This document shows positions 1 through 9,655 of a stretch of 64,000 nucleotides of DNA, piece after piece. Source of the stretch: Neobacillus piezotolerans (GTDB taxonomy: Bacteria > Bacillota > Bacilli > Bacillales > Cytobacillaceae); the NCBI RefSeq assembly GCF_003362805.1, contig NZ_QNQT01000002.1, positions 434,001 to 498,000 of the forward strand, given 5' to 3'. Each line of letters starts with the position of its first letter. Within the stretch, counting starts at the first letter, position 1. The position numbers and the translations under genes are program-made. The notes beneath the pieces are model-generated. The model searched no databases, was not told the origin of the DNA, and saw nothing but the letters and a program-made list of their open reading frames with translations.

Positions 1-116
1 TTTTCAATGGATGTCCCTTTTGTTCCTGGTGTCATTGGGCCTTCTGCTGATGCAGCGGCTGCAAAAACCCCAAGAAGCATAATCGCGAACAAGAAGCTTA
101 AACTAAACTTCTTCAT
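1..116 (-). CDS. secreted protein, N-terminal part only
   Basis: This is the start of a gene that leaves the window on the left. The 38 visible residues begin MKKFSLSFLFAIMLLGVF and continue to an AAAASA-EG junction, a typical Sec signal peptide with a likely signal peptidase I site. A GGGAGG ribosome site lies at 127-132, 11 bases before the ATG at 116-114. It follows the multiheme cytochrome, TPR and NHL genes in the same direction and is probably the last visible member of that operon. The mature part is missing, so its function cannot be told; a further exported redox protein is only a guess from context. Confidence 0.7.
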   Translation of the reverse strand, partial: MKKFSLSFLFAIMLLGVFAAAASAEGPMTPGTKGTSIE

Positions 117-145
117 CCTTAAAAACCTCCCTGTTAATCTCTTTT

Positions 146-184
146 TTATATAGTTTGAAAAACTGCATTCTTTCTTTTTTCCAT
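146..184 (-). CDS. possible 12-residue mini-ORF with strong ribosome site
   Basis: An AAGGAGGTGAT ribosome site is followed by ATG (184-182) and a 12-codon frame, MEKRKNAVFQTI, ending at TAA. It sits between the NHL gene and the next secreted protein gene. A leader peptide or translational-coupling element is possible, but the perfect Shine-Dalgarno is the only support. Confidence 0.25.
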   Translation of the reverse strand: MEKRKNAVFQTI

Positions 185-230
185 ATCACCTCCTTAAAAT
201 GTGAAGGATAGTGGTTCTGTGGAAGTCTAT

Positions 231-1202
231 TTAATTGAAAGCTTGAACCCGGATATTTAGTGTATCGGTGATTAAAACGTTGTCGTTTTTATCGATGAAC
301 AAGCCATTAGGGAGTGAGAACTGGCCGTTATCTTCACCCATTCCGCCAAATTGGAAGACTTTTTTGCCTTCCTTGTCAAAACCGTAAACAAGGTGGGTCA
401 GGTTGCTGACGACATACATGATGCCGCGGCTGTCGATTCCGATTCCTCGTGGGTTGACAAAAACTGATTGGCCTTTTCCGTTTTCTGACCCGTTAATGAT
501 TTTTAGGAACTTGCCTTTTGAATCGAATATCTGTACACGCTGGTTGCCGGTATCGACGACATAAACATTGCCTTCTTCATCGGCGGTGATGCCATTCGGT
601 GCGTTTAGTTCACCGTCTCCGGTACCCGGCTTGCCGACTTCAAGGAGCAGTTTGCCGTTCAAGTCAAAAACATAGGCTTTACTTGTTTTAATATCGGTCA
701 TATAAACTTTCTTACCGATGATCCTTAATGCGGCAGGGGCTGAAATGCCTTTATCCGCCATAACTTTTTGTGCGAAGTAGTCAATAAACTTGCCCTTTTC
801 ATCAAAAACCGAGATGTTGCCGTTATACAAATCTGCTACAAACACTTTGCCTTGGTCATCCGTTGAAATTCCATACGGGAATTTAAATTGTCCCTTTCCG
901 GTTCCTTCCTCCCCGAAAGCGAAGAGGAGGTTGCCGCCTGTGTCGAATGCGAGGACGCGTTTATTGTTCGTATCGGAAACATAGGTGAACGAACTGTTTG
1001 CTGTTACGTCCATCGGTTTACTCAAGGGCTTGTTAAAGTCACCGGTAAGCGAAATGCTGTAGTCCGGTGCGTCGTCAGGCTTAATGACCGCTAACAATCC
1101 TGTTTTGACATCTTTTGTCTGGTAAAGAAAAAGGAAAGTAAATACTGCTGCCGTGGCAATAGCAATGAGCGCCATTCCGATATATACATTCCGTCTTTTC
1201 AT
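231..1202 (-). CDS. membrane-anchored NHL-repeat beta-propeller protein
   Basis: The 323-residue product has a short basic N-terminus and one hydrophobic segment at about residues 8-27, so the rest should lie outside the membrane. The body consists of repeated NHL blades: motifs such as FKFPYGISTDDQGKVFVAD, LNAPNGITADEEGNVYVVD and FSLPNGLFIDKNDNVLITD recur about every 45-50 residues, giving roughly six blades. NHL propellers serve as protein-binding or lid domains. The start is 3 bp after the TPR gene's stop, so it is co-transcribed and perhaps translationally coupled with the multiheme cytochromes upstream. I infer a structural or assembly part of the same extracytoplasmic electron-transfer complex. 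There is no enzyme signature. Confidence 0.85.
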   Translation of the reverse strand: MKRRNVYIGMALIAIATAAVFTFLFLYQTKDVKTGLLAVIKPDDAPDYSISLTGDFNKPLSKPMDVTANSSFTYVSDTNNKRVLAFDTGGNLLFAFGEEGTGKGQFKFPYGISTDDQGKVFVADLYNGNISVFDEKGKFIDYFAQKVMADKGISAPAALRIIGKKVYMTDIKTSKAYVFDLNGKLLLEVGKPGTGDGELNAPNGITADEEGNVYVVDTGNQRVQIFDSKGKFLKIINGSENGKGQSVFVNPRGIGIDSRGIMYVVSNLTHLVYGFDKEGKKVFQFGGMGEDNGQFSLPNGLFIDKNDNVLITDTLNIRVQAFN

Positions 1203-1204
1203 GG

Positions 1205-1906
1205 TTACTCACCCTTAGCCTTTGTGTCTTTATCTTTAAGTCTATCTAGTGCATTCAAGGCATCCTTGTACAATGGGTCAAAGGAAAGTGCGTCCTTGTA
1301 GATGGCTATGGCGTTTTCAAAATCGCCTTGCGCCTCCGCGACCATGCCGATCTGATAGATGATATCCGAATTGGTCGGAGCCAGCTTGTTGGCCTGTTCA
1401 AGTGATTTCGTCGCCTTGTCGTATTCCTTTAATCCGCGGTAGGCGATACCCATTTGAACGTGTCCTTTAAAGTCCCTTGGCGCTATTTTTACCGCCTTCT
1501 CAAGTTCAATCAGCGCTTCGCTGTATCGTTCTTCATCGATGAATACCAATCCTAGATTGTAATGGGCGTCATAATAATTTTTGTCCTGCTCCAATACATA
1601 ATCGAACTGTCTAATCGCTTCATCATGATCACCTTTTAAATAATAGGTATAGCCAAGGACGATGCGGTTTTGCAGGTTTGATGGATCTTTTCTTACTTCT
1701 TCTTTGTAATAAGCCAGCTGCTCATTTACTCTCTTCATATCAATGTCATTCCAGAAATAAAAGTGGCCGAGAGCATAGCCTGTTCCTACGGAAATGGCCA
1801 ATGTGAGGAATAGGAGCATGAATGCTGTTCTTTTCTTGAATTTCTTGGGAAGTTTCTTGGTCTTTATTACCTCAACTTCCTGAGGTGCTTTTTCTGTTTC
1901 CATCAT
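1205..1906 (-). CDS. membrane-anchored TPR protein
   Basis: A protein of about 233 residues starts at ATG 1906 (or the next ATG at 1903), because a GAGGGG ribosome site lies at 1911-1916; the longer upstream frame would overlap the preceding cytochrome gene. Residues about 28-47 form one transmembrane segment. The remainder holds about four to five tetratricopeptide repeats with the usual pattern (LGYTYYLKGDHDEAIRQF, LGLVFIDEERYSEALIEL and similar). TPR proteins beside cytochrome c genes often help apocytochrome handling or complex assembly, which is the inferred role here. It lies between the 12-heme cytochrome and the NHL protein in one operon. Confidence 0.85.
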   Translation of the reverse strand: MMETEKAPQEVEVIKTKKLPKKFKKRTAFMLLFLTLAISVGTGYALGHFYFWNDIDMKRVNEQLAYYKEEVRKDPSNLQNRIVLGYTYYLKGDHDEAIRQFDYVLEQDKNYYDAHYNLGLVFIDEERYSEALIELEKAVKIAPRDFKGHVQMGIAYRGLKEYDKATKSLEQANKLAPTNSDIIYQIGMVAEAQGDFENAIAIYKDALSFDPLYKDALNALDRLKDKDTKAKGE

Positions 1907-1925
1907 AAAATCCCCTCTCGGAATT

Positions 1926-3116
1926 CTACTTCTTTTTGTTATTTGTCCGGTGGCATTTTGAACATGTCGTTTCAACATGGCATTTTAAACACGTTTTATC
2001 GAATTTCTGATTTACTGGAACATCGAAAGGGTGCCTGCGTCTCCAGGTATCCCCATGCTGGCTTGGGTGGCAGGAAGCGCATTGTACCTTTGTGACCGGT
2101 GAGGAACTTGTGATCCGGTTATCGTGGCATGTAAAACATTTTTGGTTATCTTTTGATAAAGTTCCGTGTTTGGTCATAAAAGCATCAATTTTATGGCTTT
2201 TTGGCCTTTGGCCATGGCAATCCTTGCAGAAGGTATTCGTTTTTGCGTATTGCTTTACTGAAACCTTGGCCGTATCTGTATCTGAATTTGTATGTCCATT
2301 CTTTATAAATTGGGCATATTTTGGCTCTTCTTTAAAAAAGTCATAGTCTTCCTTGGACATGTAGGAGTGGCACTGCTCGCATGTCTTTAAATCGGCAGGC
2401 TCGATTTTGCCGTGTCCGCCGGATTTGAAAGTTGTTGTTTTATGAGTGTCGGGGACCATGGAAGTCTCATGGCATGCTTTGCATTCTAGGGTCACTTTCC
2501 GGGCTTCATGGCACTCCATGCATGTATCCATCTTCGGGCTGCTGTATTTCCTGTCACTCATGAATATAACGCCGAGCCGGTCATCCCATTTTTCATAATC
2601 ACTCTTATAGGTTACTTTTCGCTCGGCTATTTTTCCGTGCGCCACGCCGCTGTGGCACTGGACGCATTCTATGCCTTCTTTTTTATGCTTATCATGCGGA
2701 ATGATGATGTCACCGGAAGGGGATACCTCTCGGTTGAATACATTGTGACATCTTTCACATGATGTATCTGGAATCAGACTTGGCATTTTAATCGGTGCGA
2801 GATAAGTGTTTGTCTGTTTCTTGAAAAGCTGGACGAGTCCGTTGCCTTTTGCTTTTGCTAAATTCTCGACCCCAGGTTCGATATGGCAGTTTACGCAATC
2901 CACTTCACCGTGGGAAGAAGCCTTCCAGGTGTAGTACTCCGGCTTCATTTCATGGCAGGATGAGCAGAATTCGGAGCTTGATGATGTTTCGAGCCCTACA
3001 AATCCAATTGTGAAAAAGAGGACGAGAAACAGCAGGGTTAATGTTGCGATTTTGAAAAACATATTGCGAAAACGGGGAGGGGCCGGGAGTTCCTGGTCGA
3101 TTTTTTCTTCTTCCAT
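1926..3116 (-). CDS. membrane-anchored dodecaheme cytochrome c (NapC/NirT-like N-terminus)
   Basis: The 396-residue protein contains twelve CxxCH heme-binding motifs: CSSCH, CVNCH, CERCH, CVQCH, CMECH, CKACH, CEQCH, CKDCH, CFTCH, CASCH, CLKCH and CSKCH. One transmembrane helix at about residues 22-43 is followed directly by the first heme motif, as in NapC/NirT/NrfH quinol dehydrogenases. The expected role is to move electrons from membrane quinol through a heme wire to a partner outside the membrane. The first two hemes resemble NapC; the distal part is not assigned to an enzyme family. It is the second gene of the operon after a 10-heme homologue. Twelve hemes is unusually many for a Bacillaceae protein. 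The terminal acceptor is unknown. Confidence 0.9.
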   Translation of the reverse strand: MEEEKIDQELPAPPRFRNMFFKIATLTLLFLVLFFTIGFVGLETSSSSEFCSSCHEMKPEYYTWKASSHGEVDCVNCHIEPGVENLAKAKGNGLVQLFKKQTNTYLAPIKMPSLIPDTSCERCHNVFNREVSPSGDIIIPHDKHKKEGIECVQCHSGVAHGKIAERKVTYKSDYEKWDDRLGVIFMSDRKYSSPKMDTCMECHEARKVTLECKACHETSMVPDTHKTTTFKSGGHGKIEPADLKTCEQCHSYMSKEDYDFFKEEPKYAQFIKNGHTNSDTDTAKVSVKQYAKTNTFCKDCHGQRPKSHKIDAFMTKHGTLSKDNQKCFTCHDNRITSSSPVTKVQCASCHPSQHGDTWRRRHPFDVPVNQKFDKTCLKCHVETTCSKCHRTNNKKK

Positions 3117-3155
3117 AAGACTGTCCCTCCAGTTTCAGTTTTACGGTTTATGTGA

Positions 3156-3185
3156 GCGGCCCTGTAAGCTTTGATCCAGGGCCGC
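3156..3185 (-). other. strong intercistronic hairpin between the two cytochrome genes
   Basis: GCGGCCCTG and CAGGGCCGC form a perfect 9-bp stem around a 12-nt loop in the 82-bp gap between the 10-heme and 12-heme genes. No T-run follows on the minus strand, so it is more likely an mRNA processing or stability element than a terminator. Confidence 0.55.
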
Positions 3186-3198
3186 TGTCCTAAAAAGG

Positions 3199-4569
3199 TT
3201 ATACGCCTTTTTCGCTCTTGAAGCCGGTTCTATGGCAGTATTTGCAGTAAACGTCTGTTGGCGCGGTTGATTTTGTTCCTTCCGCCGGCTTTTCCTTGTC
3301 GTGGCACACATAGCAGCGGGCTTTTGCATCCTTAGTTTCCGCTTTCGAGGCGTGGGCTGTCAGCCATTTATCGCTGTCAAGGTGGCCTGGCGGTCGGTTT
3401 CCATGGCAGGCGGAGCAGAAGGCGCTGTCACGGGATTTATCTTTCACGACGGTGATATCTGGTACGTATTTTTCTTTAACGCCGTCATCCTTGATTAACT
3501 CCAGGATGTCCTGTTTGGCGATGTCGCGAATCCATTTGGAATCCTGGTGGCAATTGATGCATTCGTTGAGTTCTTTAAATGCAGTGCCGCCGTGGCTTTC
3601 GTTCCATTTCACTTTTTCGTGGCTCTTCGGTATGGCGACTTCTTTATGGCAGGTGAAGCAATCCATTGAAATTTTTGCGCCATCCTTTTGTTTGCCGATT
3701 GCCTGGAGGATGATCTCCTGGGTCTTCTTGGTAGTTTCGTGGCTGCCCTGTACTCCGGTTACATCCGCTTCGTGGGGCTCGGCGGTTGCGGTCTCGGCTC
3801 CATCGCCTTTGCCTTTTTCAGCTCCGTGAGTGCTCACCGGTAGGCTGTAGGCGATGTCTTTCCAAGGCTTCTGGCCTTTGTTCACCTTGTCATGGCAATC
3901 GATGCACGTTCCCATATTCGGGTTCGTGTATTCTTTTTTCATCAATTTTTTAATGTTTTGTTCTGTCCAGTGGTCGTATGTTTCAGATCCGTTGATTCCG
4001 CGGTCGACTACCTTCGCGTGCGCAACACCCGCGTGGCAGGTAATACAAGGAATGTCTTCTTTAATGTGCTTTTTGTGGTTAACCTTCAAGTCGCCTGTCG
4101 CGGTGACGAGGCGGTTATCCGAGTGGCACTGTCCGCAGTTTACTTTCATGACCGGAACGGTCTGGACGATTGGGTCTGGCGGACCGACGATGTGGTAGTA
4201 AACTTCCTTCATCGATTCAATTTTATGGAGAACCATGTTTTTCGCGCCCGGCTCGATGTGGCACTGGGTACATTTGATTTCGCTGTGGGCGCTTGCTTTG
4301 AATGTCTGGTACTCCGGCGCCATCTCGTGGCAGCTTTTACAAAATGACGGAGAAGATGTAAAAGCAATGGCCCCGTAAGCCGTCCCGCTCATCGCGATCA
4401 GCCCGAACAGGAGAACGAAGCCGAGCTTCCAGCGGTTAACCGGGTTCTTCCAATCTATATTTCTAAATTTGCGCCATAATCTGCGTATAAGGCCGACTTT
4501 CTTTTTCCCTTCCCTTGTCTCTGTCTCAGGGCTAGTCTCTGTCTGTTTGGATTTTCTCCAAAAGGCCAC
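3199..4569 (-). CDS. membrane-anchored decaheme cytochrome c (NapC/NirT-like N-terminus)
   Basis: The 456-residue protein starts at GTG 4569, preceded by an AAAGGGTG ribosome site. It has ten CxxCH motifs (CKSCH, CTQCH, CGQCH, CITCH, CIDCH, CFTCH, CINCH, CSACH, CYVCH, CKYCH), a basic cytoplasmic N-terminus and one transmembrane helix at about residues 48-69. The segment around the first two hemes (SFCKSCHEMAPEYQTFKAS) closely matches the same region of the neighbouring 12-heme protein, so the two share ancestry. A low-complexity Glu/Thr/His-rich insert lies around residues 250-280. It is the first gene of the operon and is expected to be a quinol-oxidising entry point or a wire in an extracytoplasmic electron-transfer chain. 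Confidence 0.9.
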   Translation of the reverse strand: MAFWRKSKQTETSPETETREGKKKVGLIRRLWRKFRNIDWKNPVNRWKLGFVLLFGLIAMSGTAYGAIAFTSSPSFCKSCHEMAPEYQTFKASAHSEIKCTQCHIEPGAKNMVLHKIESMKEVYYHIVGPPDPIVQTVPVMKVNCGQCHSDNRLVTATGDLKVNHKKHIKEDIPCITCHAGVAHAKVVDRGINGSETYDHWTEQNIKKLMKKEYTNPNMGTCIDCHDKVNKGQKPWKDIAYSLPVSTHGAEKGKGDGAETATAEPHEADVTGVQGSHETTKKTQEIILQAIGKQKDGAKISMDCFTCHKEVAIPKSHEKVKWNESHGGTAFKELNECINCHQDSKWIRDIAKQDILELIKDDGVKEKYVPDITVVKDKSRDSAFCSACHGNRPPGHLDSDKWLTAHASKAETKDAKARCYVCHDKEKPAEGTKSTAPTDVYCKYCHRTGFKSEKGV

Positions 4570-5241
4570 GCTGTTTCACCCTTTCTGTTTATCTGTTTGA
4601 TTTTCTATCTACTTTTATTTCCATATTAACCTCTCTAAAGGTAGTATCTAACAGCGCGAAGTGATTTTCCAATGTACAATTTGTGAATAAACTTACGAAA
4701 TTTGCCTCCCCTTTTTTAAAATAGAAATTCTTCACAAAAAGTTGGTGTGGCAAGCGTCGGGTTAATAATGTAGAGGTAGTGAAAAGCTTGGAAAAAATTT
4801 ATATTTATACATAATTTTTAATAAAAATCATATTTTTTCACGTTTCCTGCCCGTTTTTATGCATAAAGAAAAATCCTTGATCATTATCAATGGCCAATAC
4901 TTATCAATGACGCGACTTGTGTTTTTATTATGGGGAAGATGTGAAGAAGTTGTGAAGATTTTATTCTTTTGGGAAAATTGGCCCACAAACAAGGTGAGGG
5001 AATGGAGTTTTAAAGGGAGAATTTTTAAGGACGAAGTAAACGTTTCGGAGGCAGAAGCGGACAAACCCTTTGCCAAACAGTTTGGAAGTCCAAGCTTTCA
5101 AAATTCGGGATTCAAAATAAGAAAACGAACCCTTTTCCTGCTATCGTTCAGTCCATTTGCCTAGCGTAAAAACTTTGTGGAAACATTATTAAAAATTTGT
5201 ATGATTCCCATATCCCAAGCCTTTATCCGAAAGGGCATTTG
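4570..5241. other. AT-rich intergenic region between the cytochrome operon and secA
   Basis: No gene could be supported here. It should hold the divergent promoter of the cytochrome operon, but no clear sigma-A, Fnr or Rex site was found. In B. subtilis the gene directly before secA is hpf (yvyD); no such gene is present here. Confidence 0.5.
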
Positions 5242-5270
5242 TTGTCACTGCATAGCGGAAGTGGTAAGAT
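5242..5270 (+). promoter_or_regulatory. probable sigma-A promoter of secA
   Basis: TTGTCA and TAAGAT are separated by exactly 17 bases, about 100 bp before the secA start codon. Confidence 0.6.
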
Positions 5271-5372
5271 GGTAACAGAAATTGGCGAATTATTTTTAGA
5301 GGAATTTTGCAATCGAAAGAGAATCCTTTCTCCTTATGGGATTCGAATGCTGAATGAAGAAGGAGAGTCACG

Positions 5373-7880
5373 ATGGGAATTTTAAATAAATTGTTTGATA
5401 TGAATAAACGCGAGGTCAAAAAGCTGACTCGGATGGCCAGCCAAATTGAGGCGCTGGCAGATGAGACCGAAAAGCTTACAGACGACGAGCTTCGCGAAAA
5501 AACTGATGAATTCAAGCAGCGCTACCAAAATGGCGAATCGCTAGACGACCTGCTGACCGAAGCGTTCGCGGTTGTCCGTGAAGGCGCGCGCCGTGTTTTG
5601 GGCCTGTATCCATATCCAGTCCAGCTGATGGGCGGTATTTCCCTTCATGAAGGGAATATTTCCGAAATGAAAACCGGGGAAGGTAAAACGCTGACCGCGA
5701 CAATGCCGGTTTATTTAAACGCGCTGTCCGGCAAAGGCGTCCATGTCGTTACTGTCAACGAATACCTGGCCAGCCGTGACGCCACGGAAATGGGCCAGCT
5801 GTACAACTTCCTTGGGCTTTCCGTCGGCCTCAACCTGAATAGCATGACGAAGGAAGAAAAACAGGAAGCATACGCCGCGGATATCACTTATGGTACGAAC
5901 AATGAATTCGGCTTCGATTATCTCCGCGACAACATGGTGTTATATAAGGAACAAAAAGTTCAGCGCCCGCTTTATTACGCGGTCATTGACGAGGTTGACT
6001 CCATCCTGATCGACGAAGCGAGGACGCCGCTGATCATTTCCGGCACCGCCCAGAAATCGACTTCGCTCTACATGCAGGCGAATGCGTTTGTCCGGACACT
6101 GACAAGGGATCAGGATTATACGTACGATGAGAAGACGAAGGGCGTCATGCTGACAGAACAGGGGATTTCAAAAGCCGAGCGCGCTTTTGGCATCGAAAAC
6201 CTGTTTGATATCAACCATGTAACCTTGAACCACCACATCAACCAGGCGCTGAAGGCGAATGTGTCGATGCACCTGGATATTGATTACGTCGTCCAGGACG
6301 GCGAAATTGTCATCGTTGACCAGTTCACCGGACGCCTCATGAAAGGCCGCCGCTATTCGGAAGGATTGCACCAGGCAATCGAGGCGAAGGAAGGGCTAGA
6401 AGTCCAGAACGAAAGCATGACGCTTGCGACAATCACCTTCCAGAACTATTTCCGGATGTACGAGAAGCTTGCCGGTATGACGGGTACAGCGAAAACCGAG
6501 GAAGAAGAATTCCGGAACATATATAATATGAACGTTGTTGTCATCCCAACGAACCGTCCGATTATTCGTGACGACCGCCCGGATTTGATTTATGCGACAA
6601 TGGACGGTAAGTTCCGCGCTGTCGTCGAGGACATCGCCGAGCGCCATCAAAAAGGCCAGCCAGTCCTCGTCGGTACGGTTGCAATCGAAACGTCCGAGTT
6701 GATTTCAAAATACCTTCAGAAAAAAGGCATACCGCATAACGTACTGAATGCGAAAAACCATGGCCGTGAAGCGGAAATTATTGAGGATGCGGGCCAAGCA
6801 GGCGCCGTGACCATCGCGACGAACATGGCCGGGCGCGGTACCGATATCAAACTTGGCGAAGGCGTCGTCGATCTTGGCGGGCTTGCCGTCATCGGTACGG
6901 AACGCCATGAATCCCGCCGGATTGACAACCAGCTGCGTGGACGTTCCGGACGTCAGGGAGACCCGGGGGTAACCCAGTTCTACCTTTCCATGGAAGATGA
7001 ACTGATGCGCCGCTTCGGTTCCGATAATATGAAGAACATGATGGCCCGCCTTGGAATGGATGATTCCCAGCCGATCCAGAGCAAAATGGTGTCGCGTGCT
7101 GTTGAATCCGCCCAGAAGCGCGTCGAAGGCAATAACTTCGATGCCCGTAAGCAGCTCCTCCAGTATGATGATGTTTTGCGCCAGCAGCGTGAAATCATTT
7201 ATGGACAGCGAAACGAAGTGCTTGAGGCGGAAGACCTGCGCGAAATCGTCGAGAATATGATTAAAGGGAGCATCGACCGGGCAATCGCCGCCCATGCCCC
7301 TGGCAGCGGGGACGAAGAGGAATGGAACGTCCAGGGCATCGCCGACTTTACAGCGGCGAACCTTCTCCATGAAGGCGACATTACGGTTGCCGATTTGAAG
7401 GACAAGGATCCGGACGAAATGGCCGATATTATTTTTGCCAAAGTCAAGGAGCGCTACGACGAGAAGGAAGAAATCCTTTCACCGGAGCAAATGCGCGAGT
7501 TCGAAAAAGTTATCGTCCTCCGCGCCGTCGACTCGAAGTGGATGGACCACATCGATGCGATGGATCAGCTTCGCCAGGGTATCCACCTTCGCGCGTATGC
7601 ACAGACCGATCCGCTCCGCGAGTACCAGCATGAAGGATTCGCGATGTTCGAGAACATGATTCTCTCCATTGAGGAAGAGGTTGCCCGCTACATCATGAAG
7701 GCTGAAATCCGCAGCAACCTGCAGCGCCAGGAAGTTGCCAAGGGCCACGCGGTCAATCCTAAGGAAGACGGGGAAAAAATCAAGAAGAAACCTGTTCTTA
7801 AAAAGACGAACATTGGACGCAATGACCCATGCCACTGCGGCAGCGGCAAAAAGTTCAAAAACTGCCACGGTGCAATGTAA
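5373..7880 (+). CDS. secA: preprotein translocase motor ATPase SecA
   Basis: The 835-residue protein drives export of unfolded preproteins through SecYEG by ATP hydrolysis at the membrane. It begins [18 protein letters not shown] and has Walker A (MKTGEGKT, about residue 99), a DEAD-type segment ([16 protein letters not shown]) and the [10 protein letters not shown] helicase motif. The C-terminal zinc-binding SEC-C tail is [16 protein letters not shown]. Length and order are typical of Bacillus SecA1. The ATG follows GGAG in GAAGGAGAGTCACG. It is followed by a terminator and then prfB, the order also found in B. subtilis. Confidence 0.98.
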   Translation: MGILNKLFDMNKREVKKLTRMASQIEALADETEKLTDDELREKTDEFKQRYQNGESLDDLLTEAFAVVREGARRVLGLYPYPVQLMGGISLHEGNISEMKTGEGKTLTATMPVYLNALSGKGVHVVTVNEYLASRDATEMGQLYNFLGLSVGLNLNSMTKEEKQEAYAADITYGTNNEFGFDYLRDNMVLYKEQKVQRPLYYAVIDEVDSILIDEARTPLIISGTAQKSTSLYMQANAFVRTLTRDQDYTYDEKTKGVMLTEQGISKAERAFGIENLFDINHVTLNHHINQALKANVSMHLDIDYVVQDGEIVIVDQFTGRLMKGRRYSEGLHQAIEAKEGLEVQNESMTLATITFQNYFRMYEKLAGMTGTAKTEEEEFRNIYNMNVVVIPTNRPIIRDDRPDLIYATMDGKFRAVVEDIAERHQKGQPVLVGTVAIETSELISKYLQKKGIPHNVLNAKNHGREAEIIEDAGQAGAVTIATNMAGRGTDIKLGEGVVDLGGLAVIGTERHESRRIDNQLRGRSGRQGDPGVTQFYLSMEDELMRRFGSDNMKNMMARLGMDDSQPIQSKMVSRAVESAQKRVEGNNFDARKQLLQYDDVLRQQREIIYGQRNEVLEAEDLREIVENMIKGSIDRAIAAHAPGSGDEEEWNVQGIADFTAANLLHEGDITVADLKDKDPDEMADIIFAKVKERYDEKEEILSPEQMREFEKVIVLRAVDSKWMDHIDAMDQLRQGIHLRAYAQTDPLREYQHEGFAMFENMILSIEEEVARYIMKAEIRSNLQRQEVAKGHAVNPKEDGEKIKKKPVLKKTNIGRNDPCHCGSGKKFKNCHGAM

Positions 7881-7895
7881 TAGTGTAATTGATGG

Positions 7896-7926
7896 GAGCC
7901 GGCTGTTGCCGGCTCTCTTGTTTATT
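7896..7926 (+). terminator. rho-independent terminator after secA
   Basis: GAGCCGGC-TGTT-GCCGGCTC is an 8-bp stem with a 4-nt loop, followed by TCTTGTTTATT. Confidence 0.85.
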
Positions 7927-8010
7927 AGGTTTACATTTATTTAAGGGCTGGCAAAGTGGATTTTGGAATCCCAGCTATTGATGCCAGCAGTAAACCAGTT
8001 TTTTGGCGCT

Positions 8011-8270
8011 GCCTGATGTTTGGACACGGAACTTCATTCCCGGGATATACGTGTCCAAAGATGCCTGATGTTTGGACACGGACCTGCGTTTCCAGGGGAT
8101 AAGTGTCCAAAGCTGCCTGATGTTTGGACACGGAACTTCATTCCCGGGATATACGTGTCCAAAGATGCCTGATGTTTGGACACGGAACTGCATTTCCGGG
8201 ATGTACGTGTCCAAAGATGCCCGATGTTTGGACACAGAACTGCATTTCCAGGAGATTTGTGTCCAAAGGT
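8011..8270. repeat. tandem repeat, five units of 52 bp, each with an internal dyad
   Basis: Units begin at 8011, 8063, 8115, 8167 and 8219, each starting GCC(T/C)GATGTTTGGACAC and ending GTGTCCAAAG. Units 1 and 3 are identical. TTTGGACAC and GTGTCCAAA are inverted, so each unit can fold into a 9-bp hairpin. A sixth, decayed unit starts at 8271. The array fills the secA-prfB gap. Short open frames across it are by-products of the repeat. Confidence 0.9.
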
Positions 8271-8380
8271 GCCTTATGTTACGGACCCAACCCTATGCTT
8301 CCGGGAACTTTTTATCGGAAGTTATCCTGTTTTTTGCCTGCGTAGCTGTGCTTCGGCGGCTTTTAATTTTAACAGGAGCT

Positions 8381-8409
8381 TTGGCATTCGGGGCTTGAGG
8401 GTATATACT
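8381..8409 (+). promoter_or_regulatory. probable sigma-A promoter of prfB
   Basis: TTGGCA, a 17-base spacer and TATACT lie 44 bp before the prfB ATG. Confidence 0.65.
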
Positions 8410-8452
8410 AGTTAGTGACTATTCTAATGGAAAGATTTTTGAGGTGATTGAT

Positions 8453-9554
8453 ATGGAATTTGCGGATATCAGGAATGAATTGGAGAAAACAGCTAAGCGA
8501 TTAGCGGGCTTCAGGGGGTCTCTTTGACCTGGAGGAAAAGGAGGCGCGGATAGCGCAGCTTGATAATGAGATGGTGCATCCGGATTTCTGGAATGACCAG
8601 AATGCCGCGCAGACCGTAATTAATGAGGCGAATGCGCTGAAGGACCAGGTGCATGCGTTCCTTGAGATGAATGAGAAGTACGAGGACCTGGAAGTGACGT
8701 TCGAGCTTCTGAAGGAGGAGCCGGATGAGGACTTGCAGGCGGAGCTGGAAGAGGAGCTTGTGGCGCTGACATCCAGGCTTGACGAGTATGAGCTTGAGAT
8801 GCTGTTGAGCGAGCCTTATGATAAAAACAATGCGATTTTGGAGCTGCATCCGGGTGCTGGCGGTACGGAATCCCAGGATTGGGGTTCGATGCTCCTCAGG
8901 ATGTACACCCGCTGGGCGGAAAAACGCGGCTATAAGGTAGAGACGCTTGATTACCTTCCTGGCGATGAAGCCGGAATCAAGAGTGTCACGCTGGGGATTA
9001 AAGGGCACAATGCGTATGGGTATTTGAAGGCGGAGAAGGGCGTCCATCGCCTCGTGCGGATTTCGCCATTCGATTCGTCGGGGCGCCGCCATACGTCCTT
9101 TGTTTCATGCGAGGTTATGCCGGAATTCAACGATGAGGTTGAAATCGACATTCGGACCGAGGATTTGAAAGTCGATACGTACCGGTCAAGCGGAGCGGGC
9201 GGGCAGCACATCAATACGACCGACTCTGCGGTGCGGATTACGCACATCCCGACCGGGGTCGTCGTGACATGCCAAACCGAGCGGTCGCAGATCAAGAACC
9301 GCGAGCGGGCGATGAATATGCTGAAAGCGAAGCTGTATCAGCGGCAGATTGAGGAAAAGGAAAAGCAGCTTGCGGAGATCCGTGGTGAGCAGAAGGAAAT
9401 CGGCTGGGGAAGCCAGATCCGTTCGTACGTGTTCCATCCGTATTCAATGGTGAAGGACCATCGGACGGGTACTGAATCCGGGAATGTGCAGGCTGTGATG
9501 GATGGGGAACTTGATCCATTTATCGATTCTTATTTGAGGTCGAAGCTGTCGTAA
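8453..9554 (+). CDS. prfB: peptide chain release factor 2, programmed +1 frameshift
   Basis: RF2 ends translation at UGA and UAA. The gene is joined as 8453-8524 plus 8526-9554, giving 366 residues. The first frame ([20 protein letters not shown]...) meets TGA at 8525-8527. Just before it is the classic autoregulatory site: AGGGGG at 8513-8518, then TCT CTT TGA C, so ribosomes slip +1 on CTT and continue with Asp-Leu-Glu. The second frame has the GGQ loop ([15 protein letters not shown]) that catalyses peptidyl-tRNA hydrolysis. The ribosome site is GAGGTGAT before ATG 8453. Low RF2 makes the ribosome pause at UGA and shift, so the gene senses its own product. Confidence 0.97.
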
Positions 9555-9576
9555 GTTTTGTATTTGTGAAAATTAA

Positions 9577-9620
9577 AGCCTTTGCTGGCCATATCGCCGG
9601 CAAAGGCTTGTTTTGTTTTT
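9577..9620 (+). terminator. terminator after prfB
   Basis: A 12-bp stem formed by GCCTTTGCTGGC and GCCGGCAAAGGC (one G-T pair) is followed by TTGTTTTGTTTTT. Confidence 0.85.
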
Positions 9621-9655
9621 GGATTTCATTTGCCGACGTGGAGTAGTCGGAGAGG

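Noticed and set aside
4859-5164. Plus-strand frame of 101 codons before secA
   Set aside because: No ribosome site, no family resemblance and AT-rich composition like the surrounding non-coding DNA.
7937-8415. Several overlapping frames on both strands between secA and prfB
   Set aside because: They are translations of the 52-bp repeat array; the same peptide phrase recurs with each unit and there is no ribosome site.
8525-8527. TGA inside prfB considered as a Sec codon
   Set aside because: The AGGGGG and CTT TGA C context is the standard RF2 frameshift site, and the protein continues in the +1 frame, not the same one.
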